Shown piece by piece: positions 12,601-24,600 of a stretch of 64,000 bases of DNA. Origin of the DNA: Mytilus edulis (lineage: Eukaryota > Mollusca > Bivalvia > Mytilida > Mytilidae); NCBI RefSeq assembly GCF_963676685.1, contig NC_092350.1:44623705-44687704 (forward strand), in the 5' to 3' direction. Within the stretch, counting starts at the first letter, position 1; each line of letters opens with the position of its first letter. The notes under the pieces are model-generated. The model saw only the letters and a list, made by a program, of their open reading frames with translations, had not been told where the DNA came from and did not search any database. Made by a program: the position numbers and the translations under genes.

Positions 12601-15600
12601 AACTGAATGTTCCTTAGAGTATCTTATTTATAAATTGTATCCGAAGTTTTGATCTATCAACAAACATGGTCGCCATTGCTAAAAATAGAACATAGGGGTC
12701 AAATGCAGTTTTTGGCTTATAACTCAAAAACCAAAGCATTTAGAGCAAATCTGACTGGGGTAATATTGTTTATCAGGTCAAGATCTATCTGCCCTGAAAT
12801 TTTCAGATGAATCAGACAACCCGTTGTTGGGTTGCTGCCCCTGAATTGGTAATTTTAAGGAAATTTTGCTGTTTTTGGTTATTATCTTGAATATTATTAT
12901 AGATAGAGATAAACTGTAAACAGGAATAATGTTCAGCAAAGTAAGATTTACAAATAAGTCAACATGACGGAAATGGTCAGTTGACCCCTTTAGGAGTTAT
13001 TGCCCTTTATAGTCAATTTTTAACCATTTTTCGTAAATCTTAGTAATCTTTTACAAAAATCTTCTCCTCTGAAACTACTGGGCCAAATACTTCCAAACTT
13101 TAATTGAATGTTCCTTAGGGTATCTAGTTTGTAAATTGTATCCGAAGTTTTGATCTATCAACAAACATGGTCGCCATTGCTAAAAATAGAACATAGGGGT
13201 CAAATGCAGTTTTTGGCTTATAACTCAAAAACCAAAGCATTTAGAGCAAATCTGACATGGGGTAATATTGTTTATCAGGTCAAGATCTATCTGCCCTGAA
13301 ATTTTCAGATGAATCAGACAACCTGTTGTTGGGTTGCTGCCCCTGAATTGGTAATTTTAAGGAAATTTTGCTGTTTTTGGTTATTATCTTGAATATTATT
13401 ATAGATAGAGATAAACTGTAAACAGGAATAATGTTCAGCAAAGTAAGATTTACAAATAAGTCAACATAAAGGAAATGGTCAGTTGACCCCTTTAGAAGTT
13501 ATTGCCCTTTATAGTCAATTTTTAACCATTTTTCGTAAATCTTAGTAATCTTTTACAAAAATCTTCTCCTCTGAAACTACTGGGCCAAATACTTCCAAAC
13601 TTTAATTGAATGTTCCTTAGGGTATCTAGTTTGTAAATTGTATCAGAAGTTTTGATCTATCAACAAACATGGTCGCCATTGCTAAAAATAGAACATAGGG
13701 GTCAAATGCAGTTTTTGGCTTATAACTCAAAAACCAAAGCATTTAGAGCAAATCTGACATGGGATAATATTGTTTATCAGGTCAAGATCTATCTGCCCTG
13801 AAATTTTCAGATGAATCAGACAACCTGTTGTTGGGTTACTGCCCCTGAATTGGTAATTTTAAAGAAATTTTGCTGTTTTTGGTTATTATCTTGAATATTA
13901 TTATAGATAGAGATAAACTGTAAACAGCAATGATGTTCAGCAAAGTAAGATTTACAAATAAGTCAACATAAAGGAAATGGTCAGTTGACCCCTTTAGGAG
14001 TTATAGCCCTTTATAGTCAATTTTTAACCATTTTTCGTAAATCTTAGTAATCTTTTACAAAAATCTTCTCCTCTGAAACTACTGGGCCAAATACTTTCAA
14101 ACTTTAACTGAATGTTCCTTAGAGTATCTTATTTATAAAGTTTATCCGAAGTTTTGATCTATCAACAAACATGGTCGCCATTGCTAAAAATAGAACATAG
14201 GGGTCAAATGCAGTTTTTGGCTTATAACTCAAAAACCAAAGCATTTAGAGCAAATCTGACATGGGGTAATATTGTTTATCAGGTCAAGATCTATCTGCCC
14301 TGAAATTTTCAGATGAATCAGACAACCCGTTGTTGGGTTGCTGCCCCTGAATTGGTAATTTTAAGGAAATTTTGCTGTTTTTGTTTATTATCTTGAATAT
14401 AATTATAGATAGAAATAAACTGTAAACAGCAATAATGTTCAGCAAAGTAAGATCTTCAATTAAGTCAATTTGACCAAAATTGTCAATTGACCCCTTAAGG
14501 AGTTATTGCCCTTTAAAGACTTTTATCACAATTTGTTCATCATGTTGACTTACTTTAAAAAATCTTCTCCTTTGAAACTGCTGTATCAATTTCAGCCAAA
14601 CTTAGGCTAAATGAGTTTCAGAGTATCTAGTATAAATTTTATATTTTATTTCCTTGTATGTCAAGAAACATAGCTCCTATGGCTAAAATAGAACATAGGA
14701 GAAAATGATTATTTTTTTTGGCTTTTGAAGAAAATAGGACGATCCAATAAACATTTAAATAAATTGAAAAGCCAAAATAATCATTGATGAGAGATTTAAC
14801 CAAAAGAATTAAGGTGAGCGATTCAGGCTCTTGAGAGCCTTTTGTTAGCTCACCTGTCCCAAAGACCCAAGTGAGCTTTTCTCATCACTTGGTGTCCGTC
14901 ATTCCTAAACTTTTACAAAAATCTTCTTCTCTGCAACTACTGGGCCAAATCATTATTAGGGTATCTTTTTAAAAAATGTGTCTAGCGTTCCGGCCAACCA
15001 ACCAAGAGGGCTGTCATGGCTAAAAATAGAACATAGGGTAAAAATGTAGATTTTGGCTTATAACTCTAAAACCAAAGCATTTACAGCAAATCTGACGAGG
15101 GTAAAATTGTTAATCAGGTGAAGATTTATCTGCCCTGAAATTATCAAAACAATCAGTCAACTTGTTGTTGGGTTGCTGCCCCTAAATTGGTAATTTTAAG
15201 AAAATTTTGCAGCTTTTTGTTATTATCATGTATATTATTATAGATAGAGACAAACTGTAAACAACAATAATGTACAGCGAAGTAAAACCTACAAATAAGT
15301 CAGCATGACCAAATTGGTTAGGTGACTTCTTAAGGAGTTATTGCCCTTGATAGTCAATTTTGTACAATTTAAAAAAAAAATGTATAAATTTTTACAAAAT
15401 ATTTTCCACTGTCACTTCTGGGCCAAGTTCATTAGAGATAGAGATAATTGTGAGCAGCCAGATTATTCAGTAAAGTAAGATCTACAAACACATCATCATC
15501 TCACCAAAACATAATTTTGTCATGAATCCATCTGTGTCCTGTGTCCTTTGTTTAATATACACATAGACCAAGGTGAGCGACACTGGCTCTTTAGAGCCTC

Positions 15601-18600
15601 TAGTTATGATGACCTAAAATTTTACAGTACTGATTGCTGAATTCTAGAAATGAGTGCAAAAATCACATTTTTATGAGATCCTTGTTTATTTTAAATACAT
15701 GTCAAAACTGGAGAATTTGTGCATTGAAAATAAGTGGCTTCTAACTAAAAATTCTGAGAAACTTGTAGAGCTATAGAATAGTTATCAAAGATACCAGGAT
15801 AATAATTTAGTACTTTCGTTTTTTGATAAATTCAAAGTTTTTTTAACAGGAAATTTATAAAAATGACCACATAACTGATAATCATGTCAACACCGGAGTA
15901 TTGAATACTGGGCTGGTGATACCAAGATATATACCGTAGAAGCTTCTGGAAGATGTTATGAGAAAATAGATATAAATATGTTTACTTGATAATTATCAGA
16001 TAATGGCCACATCATAAAAGGAGAAGGTCCGGTAAGGACCGATTTTGGCCTCAAATTTCATGTTCATCTGACGAAAGATTTTGACCACTTTTTAAACACT
16101 TAAGTATCTATTTTATTTGAATCAATTAGTTAATGTGAAAGATTTTAACTGATTAAGTCATAAAAAACGCACCGATTGAAGCTAAAAAATCTACCAAATA
16201 TGCAGAAAAATGTCATTTTTCAGATGGTTTTTGTCAAAAATGAAAGTGGCCGCATCCGTGTTCATCCTCAACCTTTATATATGGTATGTATTATCATAAA
16301 ATACAACTTACATTTCAATATTAAGGATGAACACGAATGCGGCCACTTTCGTTTTACCCGAAAACCGCCTAAAATTTAACAAAAATGCTAGAATTGTGAA
16401 GATTTCAGTAATTTAGCATGACTTAATGGTGCTAGTACCCGATATATGTGCATTGTATTGTCAAAAACAGCCCATATTTATGTAGCAGAAGCATTCTACT
16501 GTCCAATAAATGACTAAACGTTTACATTTTAACAAATTTGTAAAACTGCTATATTTTGGGGCCAAAAAGGGGTCTTACTGGACCTACTCCTTTGTTTCTG
16601 ATATTGTCTAATCTTGAATTACATCAGTTCGAATGAATCTAATTATGAAATTTATTGAAGGGAAGACAAGAAGAAGAAGAAAAACAACAAAAAATAATAG
16701 AACAACTATTAGAAGTAGAAATGAAGACACAACAGGTTTGTTCATTTTCTCATTTTCTCAAGAAAATAATTGTTTATATGTGCATATTACATACAACTAT
16801 TACATACAACTTATTATTGATTGGTTTATTTCATATTTGTCCTGTTTCTGAAATGCAATTTATACTTTTTTGTCAAACTCCTTTTACAGAAGAAAAATGG
16901 CTGTCATCAAAGTCATTACATTAAAGAATTTTTTGTTTTCGTTCCACTTAAATATTGTGTTAATTTTTAGTTTTAAAAATTGCAAAGAGATAGGTCTGTA
17001 AAAAATAAAACAAGAATTGAAGATACATTTTCTGAAATCACAATAGTTTAAACTCTCATTTTTGTCCCTTGATAAAAAAAAATCACAATACATTTACAGT
17101 GTTGAATTCCATGAGTACATGAGTTTACAAAAAAATCATGTTCAACTAATATCTATTGTATCCAAAGAGAACATTTCAAAAACATAGATGATTTCACTCT
17201 CACTGGTATATTTTACAATTTGATTAAACAGCTATTTATCATAAACTCATTTGATCATTTAAAAATTACTGAACTTTTTTAGATATATGAATTATTTTTA
17301 AATATTATAGAAAAAGATTGAAGAACTTGAAGAAATAGCCAAAAGAGAGAAAGAGGAATGGGAAAAAAGAGTAAACAAAGAACAAATCAAACAAGAGGAG
17401 AAGAAGGCAATGGCTGCTGTTAAAATACAATCTGTTTATAAAGGATACTGGTAAAAGAATTAAACCATAACTATAAAACCTCTAAAATAAACGATAAATG
17501 AAAAAACATTTTTATGGCCGTGTCAACATTCTGTCATTCTGTAATGAACAATTATAGGGACTTTTCTTCTAAATGTGTTCACTTATCATGCTAATTTTTA
17601 GTGTGTGACTCTACCAAGATGAGTTACAGATCCAGTTTACATTTGGTTCTGCTCTGCTAATTTTTTTAAGTTGTTTTTTTTAAATTGTGGGGCATCAAGT
17701 TTTCTGGTCTGTTTGTCTGTTTCTTATGAGTTAAAGTTCTTTTTGAAATTGCGGTCACATCAACATTAAACTTTATAATCATGTTCATTATGATGTTACC
17801 TTAACTAAGTTTGCATTTCATTGAATATGAGAATTTGAGAGTGCATATCAGGTTGAAGTTTTTGGTTGAAGTGGTTTACCATGAAGTTATGGTCACATAA
17901 ACTTGAAACTTAGTTCAAATGTTAAAGTATATGTCAAATTATGGTTTTCAAACCTGATTTCATTGCACAGGTCACTTAACCAATAAGTGGTATAGTGTGA
18001 GCTGGCTGTAGTATCCTATGGACACATATTCTTGTTACTTCTTATTTTCTCAAAAAATATAACTATGTGGTAGATATTTGATAAAAATGAAGAGGGGCTG
18101 TTAATTTTAAAAACTTATACCTTTTTTATTTGATAGCACTAGAAAGCAACATAAAACAGAAATTGACAAAAGATGGAAGGAGGCTCAAGGAAAGAGAAGA
18201 GAAGAAAGATATAAAGAAATAGAAAAAGAACAGAAAAAATTTGAGGAAGATGAAGAGAGGTCAGCTTTTCCTTCATCATTTAGTAAATGCTTCTGAAAAC
18301 AGTTAAACAATTCCTTTTATATAAGTGCCAGTCTACAAAAGAAAATAAGCATACTATCAACTAATTATTATAAAGGCAATCAAACCTTTCCCAAGAATCA
18401 GTTAGTGTTTTACCTGTCCATTAGTTTTTTAATAACGTATACTGTCCACTTGTTTGGTAATTGTTTTTGGTCTGATGAATTTCTCAAATTTGAAATATGA
18501 ACAATATGTCACGGTACAAATCAGAAAGTTTTGAATTTAAATAAAGAAGCCAATATGTTTTAAAAATTTTATAGACAAAAGATACAAGATGAAGAAAAGA

Positions 18601-21600
18601 GGGTTAAAGAAGAAAAAAGAAAGGAGGAGGAAAGAATAAAGAAAGAAGAGGAGGAAAAAAGAAAGCAAGAGGAAGCAGATAGGAAACAAAGAGAGAAAGA
18701 AGAAAAAATTAAAAAGGAAGAGGAAAAAAGAATAAAGGCTGAAGAAGAGAAACTTAGGAAAGAAGAAGAAAAAAGGAAGAAAGAGGAAGAGAAGAAAAAA
18801 AAGGAAGAAGAAAAAAGACAAAAGCAGGAAGAAGAGAGACAGCGTAAAGAAGAGGAAAAACAAAAGAAAAAAGGTAGTTATTTATGAATTATAGAATAAC
18901 TAATCGAAGAATTCAAATAGAGAACAATATTCAACGAGTGAGCGAACAATACATTAATTCACGAATGAGCGTAATTATCAGTGTTTTTCTGTCACAAGTT
19001 GGAAATTTTTCTATATTTTAATTCTTTATTTAGTTATTCTTTTTATTACTTGGCAAATGGCTTTTTTTAAAAGACGTTTATTTCACATGTTAGATTATAG
19101 GTTTTTACCTAAATGGGAAATCATTGTAATAGTATGATTTATCTATTCTTTAGTCCATACTTACCCATCTAATCGAGCAGCAATCGTATTCTTTAGTCCA
19201 TACTTACCCATCTAATCGAGCAGCAATCGTATTCTTTAGTCCATACTTACCCATCTAATCGAGCAGCAATCATATTCTTTAGTCCATACTTACCCATCTA
19301 ATCGAGCAGCAATCGTATTCTTTAGTCCATACTAACCCATCTAATCGAGCAGCAATCGTATTCTTTAGTCCATACTTACCAATCTAATCGAGCAGCAATC
19401 GTATTCTTTAGTCCATACTTACCCATCTAATCGAGCAGCAATCGTATTCTTTAGTCCATACTAACCCATCTAATCGAGCAGCAATCGTATTCTTTAGTCC
19501 ATACTTGCCCATCTAATCGAGCAGCAATCGTATTCTTTAGTCCATACTTACCCATCTAATCGAGCAGCAATCGTATTCTTTAGTCCATACTAACCCATCT
19601 AATCGAGCAGCAATCGTATTCTTTAGTCCATACTTAATCGATGTACATGATTCTTGTGGTTTAATTAAATAAGGGATCATAACTTAATGATCACAGACTT
19701 ATGAGACTTTTGAGGGACAAGCAGACATTTGTTAATTAACTCTATTACTTCTGCCTTTTGGTCATAAATTATTTGCGTATTTTAAACATGACTTACTTCC
19801 CCTGATTTAGTTTATTATAAAAATGTGCTCCTAAAATATTATCCATCATTTAAAATGGAAATAAAGTACAAATTGAATGCAAAATTATATAAGTATGTTA
19901 CCTAATGGATAAAAACTTTCTTTGAACATACCAACAAAAATATATTGCAAATTATTTTTGACAATCATACTTTAATTAAAGCACAGACATATTGTATTAA
20001 ATAAGTAGCATATCCATTTCTAATTCTGCTGTCTGAGCTAGGGCTGTATATTAGCTGAATAGTATTAAAAAAGTTCAATTTTAAAAAATAAAATTAATAT
20101 TACGAATGCAACTCAGCTAAACATGTTAACCTTTCATGAGTGTCCACATAGATAATATAAGTATACTTTTCATGTCTATCATGAAATAACACAATAATGA
20201 TTCTAATAATAATTTTATTGATGTCTAAAAGACTCATGTCTAAAGCTATGGAAAATAGTATTTAATTTAAGGTTCTGCATTAAAATTTAATCTAACAAAA
20301 GTGGGGAATGTGTAGTGTAACTACAAGTATCAGGACAAAATTGGCTTGATCAAAGTATAAAAAGTGACTAGTTTAAAGACTAAAAGTGCTTTCTGTTATT
20401 TATTCTTAAAAGATATTAAAGTATACTAACTGTTTGATTTACTTTTTACCAGTATTTTTTTACCCAAAATCTACATAACACAGTAAACAAAACAAAAGAC
20501 AAAAAGGTAATGGCACAAAAACTAACAAGAAGAAAACCAAAAATTAAGCGATGCAACGCGACTCAACATATTGTACAAATCATTTCGACACGCGTTACCC
20601 TGGTGCTATCCAAAAATCCTGGGGAGAACACTGATATTTATATTCATTTCAGAATATGATATTAAATATCAAATGAGTGGTAAACATTTCTCTAACAGAT
20701 ATCATAGACAGGTTCCTTTATGGAGCTAATCAGTAAGATGAATTCAATTTTGAATAAAAAAGACAGTAGTGTATAATTTTTCCAAAATTGCTTTTTCAGA
20801 AGAGGAAGAAAGGAAGAAAAGAGAGGAGATTGAAAGAAAGCAAAAAGAAGAGGAAGAAAAAGTTAGAAAACAAGAGGAGGAGAAACAGAAAAAGTTGGAG
20901 AAAGAAAAACAAGAAAAGGAAGAAAAGAAGAAAATGAAAGAGGACCAACAGAGGGAAGAAATGGAAAGAATAAGACAGGAAGAACTTAAGAAACAAGAAG
21001 TAGAAAGACAAGAAGCTGAATTAAAAAAGCAAGAAGAAAAATTAAAACAATTTTTAAATGAGGAGTCAGATGATACTAATGACAACAAAGTTATAAAAAG
21101 TACTGATTTTAAAACAAATGGCAGTATTAGTCATCGTGACAAAAATTCGCCCAGAAAATCTGTAAGGAGGGTTAAAGATGGATTGGTTAGAGATTCTACA
21201 TCTGCTAGTCTTAATGGTGATACTGATGAAAGGTATGTAGGTTATCATCAACTTGAAACATTACACATGATGTGAACTTTTTCTGAATGTTTTACAATAA
21301 CATAAATGTACCAATTTTAATGCAAAAGATGCAAATTATAACAATTAATGTCTCTTCAGAGATGATTCAGGCCAAAATATTTGAATATCTAATACAATTG
21401 TTGAAGAGTTCATTTGGAACCAGATTTTACAGTTCACTGAATATTTGAATGAAATACAGCTAGTGTGACATATATTCTTGTTTTTCTAAAAGTTAAGATT
21501 ACTGCTCAGTAAAGCAATAATTTTGAAAAGAATAACGTCTAGATGAGCGATGGCAATATAGGAATCAGCCAAAAATATTTTGGTAATATAATAACATCAA

Positions 21601-24600
21601 TTCTTCTTTTACAATGAAAGTTTTAAAACAAAGTGAATACATTTTCCTCCCTCTTTGATCTTTATAAGATTACCCTAAGATAATGGACAATTTGAAACAT
21701 AAATGTATCTCACCAGCAAAAATTGCATGTTCCAAACAAATAATGTATATCTAATATTTTTTTTTAATTTATACAGATTAAAGAATGGTTTGTCATCAAT
21801 GATGGAAGGATTACCAAGTCATCTTGAAAGTAAAAGACTAGGTTGGATCAAATCATGTACTCCATGGAGGTTAGTATATTTTTGCGTTTAGATGAATTTA
21901 AAAATGAATATTACTTATACACATAATTTTCATGTATGAATTACACAAAATTTAAACATGTATGGAGTGAAAACCAAATAGTTTCTTAAACATTACCTGC
22001 CAACATGACAATTTAAAACAAGGAACCAATTAAAATGATAAGATTTTAGTATGTTTTACAAGTAAATCTTTATTTGAATTTCAGTAAAGTCAGCAATGAA
22101 CCTTGGAAGCTGAAAGCCTCTACCAGTAAGCGTCCACCCAGACGGCCATCTTCTGCTAAGAAATTACACATGTTGGAAGAAAGCATAATAACAACAGCTG
22201 CTAAAGTAGCATCCCTCAGACAGGTAACAGGACCTTTTAGTTTATTTGTAGGTTTTGGAAGTTTAATGTGGCGTCCATTTTGTTGAACTAGTATAAATTA
22301 TTGTTTAGGGGTCATCTGAAGCCTGCTTACAGGCTGGGATTTTTATGCTGCATTGAAGACCCATTAGTTGCCATAGGCTGTTTTCTTCTCTTTGGTTGGT
22401 TTGTTGTGTCTTTGACACATTACTTGTTTCAATTCCCTGTTCTTATTGAAAGGTAAACAAATTTGATTGATTATTTTTAACTACTTCATTGTCCAAATGT
22501 AATAAAAATTAATATGTCATTGATATTTTGTTTTTTTCTTGCAATGGAGGATCAGGATATAAGGCCATTAGTGATAGTAAAATAGGATGAAATGTAATTT
22601 ACCTTGATTTGCTGTAAAATAACTTTTTTTTTTTATTGTGTGCATATAATTTATTTTATGCAACTTTTTAAGAAAGGACAAAAATGCATGATTTTATTTT
22701 TGTGAATTCTCAAAAATTTGCAAACAAATATATTTAATAAATATCAGAATGCAAGCTCTTATAATGGTTGACACTCACCAAGTGTCATTATTCGCAATAA
22801 TAAAAACCTCAAAATAATTTCTGAATTTATAGTAAATCTGATGTCATCCATAATAACATCAAGTAAGAAAAGCTTCTTGCTTCCTTATTGAACTTGCATC
22901 TATAATTAATTGAATGCTACTTTTTTTATGATTACAGGTAACAACAGTTGAATTAAAAGACTTGCCAGGAAGTAATATGTCTACTTTAGGTCAGTGTACT
23001 GGTCTGCAGTATCTTAAGATGGTCAACTGTAACTTAATTGCAGTGGAAGGACTTCAGAATTGTAAACAGTTACAGTACTTAGATTTAAAGGTAAGATAGT
23101 AAAAGCATATATCTATTACTAGTTACTATAAATGTAATTGAAATGTAAATTTTATTGTTTGCCATATGCAGTTATACTTAATATTTTTATTTGAGTTTAG
23201 AATGTTTGAATATATAAGCTAATAACTAATGAAACTGAGGCTTGTCTTTATTTTGCTGTAAGGTGTGAACTTTTCAGTAGTATATGATTGAAGATTTTCA
23301 TTTTATATCTGATTTTGTGTTATCATTTTTGTGATGTATTCAGGATGTATTCTTGATGTATTGCTATAAAACTTCTGATAATGAATTGTTTATTTCTTTA
23401 GAATAACAAGATAGAGTATATTGACCTTAAGTCCTTGGGCAGTATAAAGTTTATTGACCTGAGTAATAATTCTTTAAGTGGAATACATGGAATGGATGGA
23501 TGTACTGATGTACGATGGCTGGACTTGTCTGACAATAAAATTACTAGACTTGGTAAGTGATCTCATGCCTTGGAAAATGGGGGACACATTATTGACCTGA
23601 AATTTTTATGTTCTTCCGTACGTTCATTTGTCCGTTGGTCTGTCCCACTTCAGGTTAAAATTTTTGGTCAGGGTAGATTTGATGAAGTTGAAGTCCAATC
23701 AACTTGAAACTTAGTAGACATGTTCCCTATGATATGATCTTTCTAATTTTAATGCCTAATTCGAATTTTGACCTCAATTTCATGCATGGTCATTTAAACA
23801 TAGAAAAATGATAGTGTGAGTGGGGCATCTGTGTACTATGGACATATTCTTGTTATGAATAATTTTGATTATGAATATAAAGAAAAATGTTCTCAAGTGT
23901 ATGCTTTTTTGTGTTGATAGGGGGTACAATGCAGTATGTATCAAACACAGATTTATTTAGCATGTTTTGCATGGCCATTAAAATATTGCTACTACTAGAG
24001 TTATTGTTCATTTGAAAAAAAATAATTGAATGGTTTCATCAATGCAGATTTTATAATACATATATTAAACAATTAAATGATTATCAATGTGTTTACTATT
24101 CTAGGTGGATTAAATGGTTTACGCAGACTACATACTTTGAAACTTGGCAAAAACCAGCTGATCAACACATCAGGATTGGGAGACACACCCACTATACAGT
24201 ATCTAGATCTATCCCATAATCATCTACAGGAAGTTCAAGATATAAACAAATTGTGTCTGCTGCAACATTTAAATTTATCTGCAAACAATCTTCTTCAGGT
24301 TTGTTCTGTTTTATTAAAATAAAATACTAAAAGCTTTGACTTTAGGTAACTGTGGCTCTTTTCACAAAAAATATTAAGAGTAAAAATAAAGTAAGTCATA
24401 CACATTTCAGTATAACTTACGATCAATTTTGAAAAGAATTGCACTTTTTTACTGAGTTTCATATCTCATGAAATAAAAACTGAGGGGATAACTTTAATTC
24501 CAAAAGGAGCAAGAACAGATGCTTTGACTGGGTTAACATCTCCTGCAATGTATGCACTATCCGCCATGTAAATCTTCACTCACAAAATTTCACGATCATC

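Noticed and set aside
18537..18863. Minus-strand 108-codon frame rich in Phe and Leu
   Set aside because: It is the antisense shadow of the Glu/Lys-rich exon 10 of LRRIQ1. The same holds for the minus frames at 20744-21088 and 20796-21011.
19144..19639. Possible CRISPR array
   Set aside because: The repeats follow each other directly with no unique spacers, in a eukaryotic intron. It is a minisatellite.
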